Below are positions 42,987 through 54,311 of a DNA stretch of 64,000 nucleotides, piece by piece. Below the pieces are notes generated by a model. That model made no database searches. It was not told where the DNA came from and was given only the letters and a program-made list of their open reading frames with translations. Position 1 is the stretch's first letter, and each line of letters begins with the position of its first letter. Source of the stretch: Ramazzottius varieornatus (lineage: Eukaryota; Tardigrada; Eutardigrada; Parachela; Ramazzottiidae); NCBI GenBank assembly GCA_001949185.1, contig BDGG01000005.1, forward strand, positions 2,891,972 through 2,955,971, written 5' to 3'. The position numbers were made by a program, and so were the translations under genes.

Positions 42987-43683
42987 TGTCTGTTTTGTGT
43001 TAATTGTTGCTTGTTCAACTTTTGCGGTTTTTCGAACTGAAGTGGAGCGTTACGGCGTTCCGTGTACCTAAACAGAGCATTATGAAACACGGAAAGTGCG
43101 GATGAGCGAGCAATCGGTGCGAGCGTGAGACTATGCTGATTAATTCAGCCTGGCAGACGAGAAACGAGCGGGAAACCCATGGCATGTTCTAGAATAACTT
43201 TGCCTGTGCGTTGTCCTTCTGTCCAGCCAACAGGCTAAAATAAACAGAAGACGCACTCCCAATGCCAACAGGAAGAACAGGAAAATCTAGTAAAACACGT
43301 CTGCAAACAGGGGATGATTGTCTTACATAAGAACGCTGACTTGCAAACAGGAAGGAAGACACTTCCTGTTGAAAGGCCGGAATTCGACAACGTTGCTGCG
43401 GGAGCACAACGAACGACGGATGTGACATGACTTACTGTTTACGATGTATTGATACATGAGGCCATGTAATGCGCGGCGACGACAGTTCGAAAACACACAC
43501 CAAACTGTTTTTGATTGATTTGTTATGACTACGGCACGATTATCACGATATAGCAATGCGGCCAACATCTCACGTCTTTGCAAACAAGGCTTCAGATTGT
43601 AGATAGGATTGATTGACTTCCATTTGATTGGACACATAGATATCTCTCTGTTTTACATTTTTCACAGAATTCTTTCGGGATCA
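42987..43683. other. Divergent intergenic region
   Basis: Separates the minus-strand five-exon gene from TRMT5 on the plus strand and likely holds both promoters. Nothing else recognised. Confidence 0.4.
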
Positions 43684-45306
43684 ATGCTGTTTCGTAGGTA
43701 CCTTGGACTGCTGTGGATCAAGACAATGTCGACTTCGCTGCAGCCTCCAGCGAGTATCCGTGGGATGAAAGAGCTGGACCGCAACGCCTTCCAGAAAACC
43801 ATCGACATTCCTTGCCTTCGCACTCCTGCTCGGGCGTTACTTTTCCCGCCGGTGACAGCCACCTTGAGGAAATCGCTGCTCCGCCTACCAAAGATTAAGG
43901 CGTTTCAACCAGCTGAAACAGACGGGGAGAAGATAGTCTTACTTGATCCGGAGAAAGCACCGGCATGGGATAGCATCGATGGCCGAGATGTCCTTGAGCA
44001 GCATGGCTTGTCAGCTGAAGCCTTCCACCGGAGACAGATCTGCCTCTCCTATGCCAACTTTTCTCCCCATGAGATCCTGGTAGCTGTCCTCGGGGATTCC
44101 GCACCGAATGTGGCTGGCTTCAGTTCCGTTGGACATATCATACACCTGAACTTGAGGAGTGAACACGAACCTTACAAGAAGATAATCGGTCAGTCAACGG
44201 AAAAGCAAAATCAAAATTCAAAATTCTTTTCAAGCGGCACATGACGTCTGTAATCGCCCTACGTTACATCTGTGGTGCGTATCAGCACGCTAACGTCATT
44301 GCGGCTGGTTGCGGGTGCGCCAATCAACAATCAAGCCAGGGTCTGGCTTACTAACTCGGCTTCGATTGATTGTTGATGAGCTCGTCTGTCAGTCATTTCT
44401 TCCTTATGAGTTTCTCTGTTGACACGTTGGCTGCTGTTTTCAGGTCAAGTCCTCGTCGACAAGATTCCCACGTGTCGGACTGTCATCAACAAGATCAACC
44501 AGATCGAGAATGAGTACCGGAACATCAACTACGAAATCCTAGCTGGCGTCGACGATCTAACGACAGTGGTAAAAGAAAGCAACTGTTCCTTCCACCTCGA
44601 CTACAGTCAAGTCTACTGGAATCCTCGTCTGAGCACAGAACATGAACGACTCGTCAAAGAAGTGCCCTCTAACTGTGTCCTGTACGATGTCTTTGCCGGC
44701 ATCGGTCCTTTCGCCATTCCGGCAGCCAAGAAGAAATGCGAGGTCCTGGCCAACGACCTGAATCCCGTTTCTTACGAGTACTTGCTCAAAAACATCACAG
44801 TTAATAAAGTAAAAGATAGGGTACAGGCGTTCAATATGGATGGAAGAGATTTTATTCATGGACCTATGAAAGAAGATTTGTTGAGAAGGTGGAAAGACAA
44901 ACCGGAAGTCGTGACGCATGTTGTGATGAATCTGCCAGCGTTAGCTGCGGATTTTGTGGATGCGTTCAGAGAATTGTTCCACGACGTGAATCTCCCTGTT
45001 CCTGCTGGGCTTCCTGTTGTTCATGTTTATGCTTTTGAGAAGAATGAAGATAAAGACGGATTGCTGGAAAGAGTGAGGACCAATTTGAGATATGATTTGA
45101 AGAAAGAAGCTGTGACAAGGTTCTTCGTGAGACAAGTGGCGCCGTCTAAAGACATGGTGCGGTTACGATTCGAGCTTCCGTGGGAGCTCTTGACAGCAAA
45201 GCCCAAGAACTCAGTCATGGAATCTTCTTCTGAATATTTGACGAATGATTTGACATCTGTGGAACCAAATGTAAAGCGGCGGAAAGTTTTAGACGGTAAC
45301 CCATAA
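43684..45306 (+). CDS. TRMT5: tRNA (guanine-37-N1)-methyltransferase
   Basis: Exons 43684-44188 and 44444-45306 join in phase 1 to give 455 residues. The enzyme transfers a methyl group from S-adenosylmethionine to N1 of G37, next to the anticodon, and prevents frameshifting. The class I methyltransferase core is clear: VLYDVFAGIGPFAIPAA is the cofactor-binding loop, NDLNPVSYEYL follows, then DGRDFIHG and the family's VVMNLPALAADFVDAF (the NLP catalytic block). The C-terminal half ends with the expected VRLRFELP strand and a short basic tail (VKRRKVLD). The first ATG gives a basic, hydrophobic leader (MLFRRYLGLLWIK) that could target mitochondria. A second ATG at 43726 (MSTSLQPP) would give a shorter form. 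Dual targeting is known for the human enzyme. Confidence 0.9.
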
Positions 45307-45500
45307 AATCCTACTAGATGTGACAGATTTCTATACGTGATAAATCGAGCAAACGATAATGGGTTCGCTGGCGGTATACAGATTCAACTCTACGCACAGT
45401 AGTTCTTAATCCGACCCATAACGACAAAAAAAATACAGGAAATACTTGGATAAACCATAAACAGAGTATAACCACCAAGATTGACTCAAGTTCTCCGACA

Positions 45501-46061
45501 TCACAAGTTCTCTTGAACTTCTGCTTGAAGACCTATTGGTCGACCCTTGATAATGTTCTCGTCCTCCCAGCTGTTGTGTTCCTCCGAATATCCGTGCCAT
45601 TTGATGAGATACTGGCGCCTTTCCCTGCATCCGACGATCCTCTCGATGATTTGATCTTCCGCCGAAGCCATATCTGTTTTCTCTACCGACGCGCCACCTC
45701 TGTCGAGTTCGTCCAATACGCTGCACGAATTTCCTGATTCATCGGCGTCTTTCTTGGTGGTCGAATCAGCTTCGGCTCCTCCGATGGTAGATATCACGAA
45801 GCCCTCGGATGTTAACGGGATATCGACGCCGGCATTTGAGACCGCAGCAATTGCCGAAGTATCCGGCTTGTAATGTTGTCCATCAGCCTTAAAAAATATC
45901 AACGATATCCTCTCCTCCCCCGGGATGATAGTTTGCCGAAGAGCGTGGCAGGTTGCTTGGTGGAAAAGAGCCTGCATTTCTAGGCGGTTTTGATTCATCG
46001 CTGACCTTTTCAAGCTATCGCCTTCACCGGCAGACCTTTGTAGTGATTTGGTCCTCCCCAT
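45501..46061 (-). CDS. Small chromodomain protein, gene B
   Basis: A single intact frame of 186 residues ends about 195 bp from the TRMT5 stop, tail to tail. The first 130 residues show no domain (acidic stretch TTKKDADESGN). The C-terminus is a chromodomain: QIIERIVGCRERRQYLIKW then HGYSEEHNSWEDENI. Of the three cage aromatics of HP1, the Trp and third Tyr are present, while the first (usually Tyr before Val-Glu) is Ile. It is the most canonical of the local family and may be the least changed member. An upstream exon is possible. Binding to modified histones is family knowledge, not shown here. Confidence 0.55.
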   Translation of the reverse strand: MGRTKSLQRSAGEGDSLKRSAMNQNRLEMQALFHQATCHALRQTIIPGEERISLIFFKADGQHYKPDTSAIAAVSNAGVDIPLTSEGFVISTIGGAEADSTTKKDADESGNSCSVLDELDRGGASVEKTDMASAEDQIIERIVGCRERRQYLIKWHGYSEEHNSWEDENIIKGRPIGLQAEVQENL

Positions 46062-46468
46062 GTCAGACCAAAACGGCGAAGAGTGAGATCAGTCGTCTAT
46101 GACTGGTGGTCAACATGAATGGTCAACACGAAGGGTCTAAATGAAGGAAGGCCAGAAAATGAGCTGTTCGTTCGAAGAACCTAACAACCCCAATTCTCGT
46201 AAAGGCCGCAGGAACGGATCGCCACTCAGCGACTGTAGTAGACTTTGGAAGAAACAAGTGCAAAAGTTCGGATCCGGAATAGTTGAAGATCCGGTTCAAG
46301 TTTAGCGAAGGCTGTAAATGCGGACTTGTATAATTGTCGTATCCATTCAATGGCCATAACCCGGTAAAACGGTCGAACAACCACACAGTAGGACTTCACA
46401 TCGAAATTGTTACTCGATCGTAATACTTCTGGTACCATTCAAACAATACACGCGCCGGGACTAATTAT

Positions 46469-46581
46469 GGGCCGCGAGAAAATTTTTGGTCACCGGCCGA
46501 AAGCGGCATCTCCCGGCTAGACTGACAATCAATCGAAGCGTTGCCGCTTTCGGCCGGTGACCAGAAACATTTTTCCCGACC
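46469..46581. mobile_element. 113-bp MITE or long hairpin
   Basis: The left arm GAGAAAATTTTTGGTCACCG then GCCGAAAGCGGCA and the inverted right arm (from 46581) GGTCACCGGCCGAAAGCGGC match over about 40 bp, with a 30-bp loop. The inner 23 bases are identical. Confidence 0.75.
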
Positions 46582-46965
46582 AATATCCAGAACTGATGCT
46601 GTTCCCCCGAACAGTGATATCCACCGAGCGAAAACCCACAACTCAATGCCATAATGTCATATCTCACCGAAACCGACTTACTTGCTTCCTCCCTTTCAAG
46701 AATCTTGCCATTTTACGTACCTCGTACAGTGAAACATCATGACATTGTTCGCACGTTTTCGCGGCTTCAACTGTTGGTCACTGTCGCTTTAGTTTGAAGT
46801 GAAAGTATCAGATTCTCCCAACAAGAGCAGAATAGCTTCGCTAAAATGATAGTAAACTGTGGCACTGCCGCACAAAAAGCCGCAAAAACTTCGGTCGCCC
46901 AGTAGGTGACCGAGGTTTAGTGGGCGACGTCTACATAACTCAAAAGCCACCCAAATAGCGTACTT

Positions 46966-47749
46966 TTACTGTTCTTCCCTGCGGGGTCTGCAAAGCCCAT
47001 TGAAGATGTCTTCGTCTACCCACGTCGCTTCCTCTTTACTCTCGCCCTGCCACCTGACCAGAAAATGACGCTTGGTTCGCACATCCAATACCGCTTCCAC
47101 TTCCGGCTCTTCTGGCAGCGTCTCGGACAACGCAGAGTTCCCAATCTGGCGTAGCACAGGTTCTGCTTGGGAATCAGCTTCCAAGGAAGTACCTTCAGTT
47201 AAGCTCTCGTTCGCCATTTCTTCTATGCGTAGCTTGAGTGCTGAAGGATCAACCTTGTAAATTTTCGCCGTCTCCTCGATGTTAATTCCAAGGATCATCA
47301 CAGCGTCCACTGCATCCCTTGTGTACGGAACTTCTACCAGCTTCGGCGATTTATCGGGTCGAGATCTGCAGACGAACAAGCTACTGACCAGTCGAAACGC
47401 TTTCCTCGAAAGTGGAAAAAGTCATATGAATAAAAATGAGAGAAAAACGGAAATATCGCAATAAGCTGATTCGAAAATTCGATACCAGACTTGCTAGTTG
47501 CTACTGTCGTCGTTAACCTTACCGTTTGTGCAGGTTGTTAGATGGAGCAGTATCGGCTGAGATTTCCCGACGTTTGCTGTCACGGGGCCGCCTCGACTTG
47601 GCCACACGGATCGCACTGATTTCCGGTGACTGCGAAGGGGATCGTACACCATCGGTGAGGCTGGAACTGGGTTCGCTGGATGAGAGGTTCGACGAATAAC
47701 CATCGGAGCGGGCGGAATGCCTGAACAACGACTGAGCATGTGAAGCCAT
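46966..47749 (-). CDS. HTH-chromodomain protein, gene A
   Basis: Exons 47523-47749 and 46966-47365 join in phase 2 for 208 residues. The first exon is Ser-rich and disordered with a basic patch (KSRRPRDSKRR) and ends with CG just before GTAAG, exactly as in gene D. The second exon has one pipsqueak-like helix-turn-helix (TRDAVDAVMILGINIEETAK, YKVDPSALKLRI), an acidic linker and the chromodomain (EVEAVLDVRTKRHFLVRW, QGESKEEATWVDEDIFNGL). Positions of the first and third cage aromatics are not aromatic. It has only one HTH where gene D has two. A nuclear DNA- or chromatin-binding role is inference. No defect is visible. Confidence 0.65.
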
Positions 47750-48283
47750 GCGTGCTCATCGGAAGTTCCCTTTGTTTCAAAGGATCAGTCCAAAGTATGG
47801 AGAATACTCCTGCTTCGGTCAACCACCACACCCACCGAACGAAATGTATGACATGACGTCCAACTTGTCTTTCTTTCTAGTTACAAAGCGGGCTCTTTGC
47901 AAATGGAACGGGTTTTCTAAACAAAGAGCACTTCCGGAACAGCCCTGAATAGGCCTCTGTTTTGGAAATCCGCTTCTGCGTCAGTATATGTACTATTGTC
48001 ACTACGGTGAACGACCCGGTGTACTTGTAGCCGAACAAAGATAGTAAATCGCGCAGTCGCGTGTGCGCAGTCAACGAGAAATTTGTTGTTGGTTTATTCG
48101 TCTTCTTTTGAATATGCTACGAATTTTGAAGGAAGTGCAAGGATAACTTAATCAGTGGCATATTGTGGGTGGCGTGTCAGCGTATCAGGACACGAGCTCG
48201 TTAATACAAGAACTTGTTCGGTAACATGTTACGAACGTATGTAAACAAAATGAGAAAAGTTTGACGGTTATTCTGGACGACCT
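47750..48283. other. Intergenic stretch between chromodomain genes
   Basis: Nothing recognised. It likely contains the promoter of gene A and the 3' region of the copy beyond it. Confidence 0.4.
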
Positions 48284-49519
48284 TCACTGAACGTGCAAAT
48301 TGGCAAGTCCCAAGAAGACGTCTTCATCAACCCAGGTTGCTTCTTCTTCGCATTGCCACCTGACCAAGTACTGCCGCTTGACCCGAGTATCGACCATTCT
48401 TTCAGTTTCTTCCGGTTCCGGAGTGCTCGGTTTCTGTTCTTCGGTCGCTTCCTCTTATTTGGACGGCTGACGGAGTACGACCCGTGCTTTGTTTGTCTTC
48501 GGTCCATTCTCCTTCTTCTCCATCTTCTGGTGTCTGGCTGGTTGTTACAGGAGATTCCGTTTGCTTGTCATCAGAGCGCATTTGTGCTTCAACCCACTTT
48601 GCTGCAGGACCGGAGCCTCTGCACTTGTAGCCCAGCTCGCGTAGACGATTGTAGACGCTCTCATAACCCACTTTGTGGGCTGTCGCCGCGGACGTGGCGG
48701 TCGTTTTTTGCTCAACAACCTCGCGGACAGCGGCTTCCAGGTTCTCTCTGTTTCGCCTGTCAAGAAACTGAACGCCCTGGTCGATCAGCGCGCATCTTAA
48801 TGCGACTGGTTGGACTTTGTGTAGTTTTGCGCTGGCGCAGAAACAAAAGGAGTGACTCAAAAGGAGTGACAACGCACTCCTTTTGAAATGACATCGTTGA
48901 CAGCCTGTCGTAGTGATTCTGCTTTTCTCGGATCGATCTTGACCGTTCTGTAAACAGTCACCACGATCTGGCCGCATTAATCTCAACGTATGTAAGGCAT
49001 TTCTTTTCATGTTAGTTACCGTCTGCACGCTCGGGATTTCTTCACAGTGGCCACCGCGCCTTTCTCCAAAAGTACCTGTTCAAGTTCTGCCAACGTGAGT
49101 TGGTACTCACCCTGGGCACGCCTCAATTCTTGCTTCCTGTTAATGACGGCATCTGCTGCAGCATCCAAGGCTTTACTGCAAACAATCACAACGGGAATGC
49201 ACAACATTAACACAGAAATTTGTTATCAATGACTTTTCATTTCGCGAACACAGGAAAACATGTTAGAGGATGAAGTTGTACGAAATAATGCACATCTTAC
49301 CGCTTTTCATCGTCAACAAGCGGCATAAATGTTGATCTCCGCCCTGCTGGACGACTCGTTGGTGCGCTTCCCGGTTCTTGCACCAGGTCGCTTACAAGGA
49401 GAAGGCTCGACGCTCCTGTTGCCAGAAGACTCCTGGCCAGAATCACTAAGGCAGTCATATTTGTCAGACGAACTGCTGCTGGATGCCCATATCGCATCTG
49501 CAGAAACGTCCCGCGCCAT
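48284..49519 (-). pseudogene. HTH-chromodomain gene C, frameshifted copy
   Basis: The same three-exon layout as gene D: exon 1 49301-49519, exon 2 49020-49175 (156 bases, equal to gene D) and exon 3 48284-48947. Exon 2 reads ALDAAADAVINRKQELRR and LAELEQVLLEKGAVATVKK against LDAAVDAILTRKE and FIELDRALLGKGAVETVNR in D. Exon 3 has two HTH segments (SLRQAVNDVISKGV, then NLEAAVREVVEQKTTATSAA) and the chromodomain (ERMVDTRVKRQYLVRW, EEEATWVDEDVFLGL). Three frame breaks disable it: one in the Ser-rich exon 1, one at a 14-bp tandem duplication near 48855-48885, and one before the chromodomain near 48440. Unless these are assembly errors it is a recent pseudogene. Confidence 0.65.
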
Positions 49520-51036
49520 TACTGTCGAATAAATTTTGCGAGCTGGAAATCACGATTTTCTTGTGGCACGAGGAGGGAGGCCTAACTTTTCTAACGAGAA
49601 TACTTTGTTACGCCAAGTTCTCAAGGTAGCGCTGCTCACTGCGAATCCACACTGTAGCCAGCTGACGACTGAGCAGAAGTTGGCAAAGTTTTAGCCAGTC
49701 AGCATTCGCGATTCACTTTGGGCCTTGATTCAATGATTGACGAGTTTACGACAGAACTTCTGCATGTTTTCGTGACAGTTACAGTTGTCGCCGTATCTCC
49801 CTGTAGGGTGGATCAGGTCCTGCTTCAGAGTCTGTCCACGCTACAGGATGCAGCCAGAAGCTCATACCTCATTTGAGAGAGGCGGAGAGGAGAATAAGTG
49901 GGGCTATTGCATGCAGTTTCGCTTCAACAAATCGTGGTTTAATTCTCTTCCGATGACGTCTTGCGTCACCGGAAGATAAACTGTCATTTAAGTCAGGCAT
50001 ATGTCTGTTTCGTCACACTTGCTACTTACGGTTCTGCGCTCGACATCTTCGGGCTACAGTTTGATACCTGGACAGCTTCTACTCCACCATCGTGAACCGA
50101 GATACAAGGTAATCATCATTCTCAATGAGATACCGAGTGCCGCAGTCTGTCACTGGATACCAGCTGAGCAGCGTTACAACGATAACTTCGGGAAGTTGTA
50201 GAGCTCGTTGCATTTGTGGCAACACATCTCGCACCCATGATAGATGAGTAAGGTAGATTCCGCAGGAGGGAAGGACAGAAAACAAAGGAAGATGTTGCGA
50301 GCGAGAGATTACTCAAGACATAGTAAACTCTTAGCCGTTCCGATTTTCAGTAGAAAACAGAAGAAAATTGAATCGGGACACCGGGACAGGCCGTCATATC
50401 CGTGCGATTTCTACTTGGTCTGGCCTATATGTGGTTTAGTGGCTTTGCTTGCTCTGCCCTCTGCAGAAAGTGTTCTCCCTAATGTCAGACTCCATTTTGA
50501 AAATGCGAATTTCAATTGAGACTCAAAAAGTCATATCGGAACAACACTGCTCTTCACGAATGTCTCCCGTCACGATCTGGTCGATCTCCCGTCGATTTTC
50601 AGTTCTGTCTGGCTCGTTATTCGTCGGTTTGGCCAGTTAGCAAAGAAAGGTCTCGCTTCTCGTACCTATGAGAACTGATGGCACCATGTATGTTTCGCCA
50701 TGTAATTTAGGTGTTCGGGCGTTCGGCCAGTGGGGATCCTCACGGCATCTGCTTCTTGTTCCATTGCAGTTACACGTAGCACTACCAGCCACCGGGAGCG
50801 GTGTGGTGGTGATGGAAGCTTGGAAGTACCGATTTGATGGAACGCTCGCTGAAAAGGACGGAAAATGTAAAGTAAGATGCGGAGGTACGGTATGGTGCAT
50901 ACATAATATTCGGTGCAGAGTTCTCAATATGGCGAAAGATAGCGCAAGCGTGACGCCTGCTTGTGAAAAAAAGAAACCGCCATAGACTTTCTCCATGCCA
51001 TGACTTAGGGTCAAGCTCTGGTACTGTAAAACAAAA
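49520..51036. other. Intergenic stretch
   Basis: Only short open frames on both strands. No domain, repeat or RNA gene recognised. Confidence 0.35.
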
Positions 51037-52082
51037 ATGGCTTGTCATTCGTCGCTGCTGGCTCTGCCATTTCTGCGTAGTGTTAGTGGTGAGTTTACCC
51101 AGCAGCAGCAGCTGAAATTAGGGTAGAAGACAATGCCTGTTGATACCTGTGTTGATTATGTATGCCTTTGACATCGCTTTTACAGGTATGACACAAAATC
51201 TGGGACCTCTGCGCAGGTATTGCGCTCTTTCCTTCATGGAGTCTGAATCCCTGTGCACTTTTCGACAATTTTCTCGATTAGACCGACCAACCAAAACTAC
51301 AAATTTTCGTGCCAATCAGTTATCGGAATCGTTGGTGAGCGTGGGTTGTTGCTGACTTTAATACTTTCGTGGTCGGCCAGCGATCATGAAGAGCGGAGAT
51401 TTTTCTATACTCCCGATAATTTTGGGTAAAGTACTCAACATAGCTTTGATAACCTTCGTGATATCATGAATCTAAATCGGCGACGACTTATCTGCTTTCA
51501 ATTGTTGCATAGGTTTGTTGGGCAGCCGCATTCTGTCTGCATATCCACATGGCGCGATCGCACTTCCCACCGTTTTCGGATACGGTTTGTCGAGGCCGAC
51601 CACAGGTATTCGAGAATGGATCAACTGCTAAGTTGAGGAACTCGGTTTCGGCAGTTCAAGTTCTTGTTCTCTTTGTTTTAGGAGGCTACAACCAGCCGGA
51701 ACCCATCTACATTCAAATAACGAACGTAGTGAGCCCTCAGGTGACCAGCAATGCGGTGTCGAACGCCAATTCCGCCACCGGTCTACCGGGATCCCTCGGA
51801 AGTGGCACGAAGGATCTACGCGGTCTTTTGCTTCTGTCCGGGACCCAGCTGGTTCCTTATCAAGGAAGTGCAAAGGACGTCAAAGTGGTCCACATTCCCG
51901 TACTGGTACCCGTCAACGCTACGTCGCCAACAGGGAGCAGTCTCACTCCATCCAGTACCGTGACACCTCTTTCTCCAGCTTATCAACCTGTCCAACCATC
52001 AAGCAGCAAAGTGGGCAACAGCCTGCCTGCACAGTCAGAAATGACCACAAAGAAGAAAGCATGGACTTTTCCCTCGAAGTAG
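51037..52082 (+). CDS. Small secreted Ser/Pro/Thr-rich protein, unrecognised
   Basis: Exon 51037-51088 encodes a signal peptide (MACHSSLLALPFLRSVSG) and ends at a GTGAGT donor in phase 1. Exon 51682-52082 starts after TTTTAG in the matching phase. The product is 150 residues. The second exon reads GYNQPEPIYIQITNVVSPQV, a Ser/Asn-rich linker, DLRGLLLLSGTQLVPYQGSA and VVHIPVLVPVN, then a Ser/Pro/Thr-rich tail ending in TKKKAWTFPSK. There is no Cys in the mature part. I recognise no family. An extra exon could hide in the 593-bp intron. An alternative, longer frame from 51549 lacks a signal peptide and is less likely. Confidence 0.5.
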
Positions 52083-52147
52083 GGCACGTCAGCCATCACT
52101 AGGTCCGTGTGAAGAAGCAACTTGAAGCGGCTTGTGTACGCTCGGCC

Positions 52148-53091
52148 AGGGTTGCTCCAATATGACTTTTTCGATTCTAATTGCAATTACGATTAATCGG
52201 AATACTTCGGGCGGCAACAATTTCAGTTATCTGAGACCCAGCTAAGCTGAATTTGCAATTACAATTAATCGGAATTCAGCTCGCATCAGCAATTGAAATT
52301 ATTTCAATTGTTGTGGTTCATTTTTGAGATTTGAATATTCCCGAAATATCGTGTTTTAAAGCGACTCAAGCCTATCGTTCCATAAGCGTGGAATGGATGT
52401 TGGATGTTTAGCTCAAAACATGTTGTACGCAAGGCGTCAAACACGGATGCGCTGATGGAAGCAGGTATTGTAATGCTTCCTGGACCCTTGCGCGTACGTC
52501 GTCGTACACGCGAAACATCCCTTAGGGTTTTGGTAGGTAAAAATATCGGGACCACGGTTGAACTTCGCGTCTACATCGATGCACCGCGCGTGATTCGCAA
52601 AACAAAACTGTAAGCCTCGTGCCTTTCTCCGCCGTGCGACATGCACATACGCACGCATGTTCGCCCAATCAAGCGCCAAAGACCGCCAGAAACTCCGAAG
52701 CCTGTTACACCCACGTGCATTTTACCGCGCTGTAGCGCGTAAATTTAAGACTTTAACTAGACACATTCTTCACTCTAATTAGCAATTACAAGTACTGTAA
52801 AAACCCGCTGCGTCCGCGCAATACGTCAGCGCATACGTGAAGCACAGACCCGGTCCGGTTTTACTGCCTGTCCAACCCCCCACGGCGGTGCATCGTCACG
52901 TACGTGTACGTACTGCGCGGATGCAGCGAGTTTTTACAGTACTTCCGTTTTCGGAATTCTAATAAAATTCTAATTAATATTGGAATTACCCAGCTTGGGA
53001 TTCCCAATTTCAGTTGTCATAGTGGAATTCAAAAACGGTCGTTTTCGGCCTTTTTCATCTATCAATTGTAATTATCGGAGCAACACTGCCG
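52148..53091. mobile_element. hAT-like element, ATTAATCGGAATT motif type, with nested MITE
   Basis: The left end reads AGGGTTGCTCCAATA. The right end, inverted, reads GGCAGTGTTGCTCCGATAA. A perfect 8-bp direct repeat, GCTCGGCC, flanks it (52140-52147 and 53092-53099). The ends are offset by a few bases, so exact borders are uncertain. Both halves are AT-rich with repeated GCAATTACGATTAATCGGAA units in either orientation. A separate 153-bp element is inserted at 52791-52943. Confidence 0.7.
52791..52943. mobile_element. 153-bp MITE with 36-bp ends, nested
   Basis: The left end AGTACTGTAAAAACCCGCTG then CGTCCGCGCAATACGT and the inverted right end AGTACTGTAAAAACTCGCTG then CATCCGCGCAGTACGT differ at 3 of 36 positions. 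The interior is GC-rich. It interrupts the AT-rich hAT-like element, so it arrived later. Confidence 0.85.
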
Positions 53092-53103
53092 GCTCGGCCT
53101 TAG

Positions 53104-53575
53104 ATAATAATAACCGCTTTATTGTTCAATGAGCTCACAAAGTCGAGCGAATAAAGAACAATGTTTGAAAAAGAGTGGCTAGAGCGCCGTAGAAAAAGAT
53201 CAAAATAGGCGAAAAGCACCTAGAAAAAATACAAAATGTCCAAATTTACACAATCAACAAGCGGTGGTCAAGATGGTCCTTAGACCATTTCAGAGCTGAA
53301 AAGTTAAGAGACTTCAGATATTTTTCAAATGAGCCAATAGTAAGCAGATCTGTGGCCGAAGGACTAAACAAAGGGTCTTTCAACAAATTCATCGCGATGT
53401 AGGCGAAGGACGACAGCGTGGTGTCGAGAAGGGTGCAAAAAGCTGGGGCGATGCTGCCTGGCGCGAGGACAAACTCCTTGGACTGCGTTCTCGATCTACC
53501 TGGCAGCTCCTTCTTCATGATGTGGCTTCCCCCTGCAAAGACACCTGCTCTGATTTTATGAGCATTAATCAATAT
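53104..53575 (-). mobile_element. 5'-truncated LINE 3' end, second copy
   Basis: This matches 31790-32260 with only a few percent difference by eye. It includes the last 108 codons (AGVFAGGSHIMKKELPGRSR to KWSKDHLDHRLLIV) and the 3' untranslated part ending in TTATTATTATCTA. The match stops at about 53575, the 5' truncation point typical of LINE insertion. It lies right next to the target duplication of the hAT-like element. Confidence 0.85.
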
Positions 53576-54311
53576 ACCAGATACACAGTCCGCTCGCTCG
53601 AGATTCGTACATTGCCTTCAGAATTCATCTTAAGGTCCGCTATACACTGATCACACAGCATGCCAAGCTTAGGGCCAAAATTACATCACACATGCATTAC
53701 ACCGCACTTTAACTGGCGTGATCAAGTAATCAAGTCGCTTGTGTCCGACTGCGTGGTATGGCCAGCCGTATCGTTAACCTTGCATGATTTTCCCATCTTG
53801 AAATCAGAAAAACGTGTACGGATCTCGAGCGAGCGGACTGTACAGTACAATGTCAAAAATGCTGCCCTGCTCATGATCACGTGTCTTACAGCACCAATCA
53901 ATAGAGAGGCGTACCACGCGATCTTCTGCAGGGCAGTCTTTCTGGACAATGTAGTTTTTTCCACTATGATTCACCCAAATATTGTAACAATATTGTAATC
54001 TATCGAGCTGTGACGTGGGGAATTTTTTTGGCTAAAACACCTTCCACTTTGCAATGGAGTGATACTGTGGATAGCATGGAACTAGGTGGAGCAATATGTG
54101 GCATAAATAGGCAATATCTTCAAAAGTGAATATCAAATCGAGATTTCGAAGAAGACCGCTGTATGTCGGCAGAACCTTCAAAAAATCGGCGTGTACGTTT
54201 ACAAGAGCTTACGCCATTTTGCGCGAGAAGAAGGTCTGAAAACAGCGACGGATCTTGTAAACGTTCAGGAACGACGAATAAGTTCTTCACAAGAAACAGC
54301 TAGAGAAAACG
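53576..54311. other. Intergenic stretch
   Basis: Open frames on both strands at 53660-53998 show no domain. It likely includes the 3' untranslated part of gene D. Confidence 0.4.
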
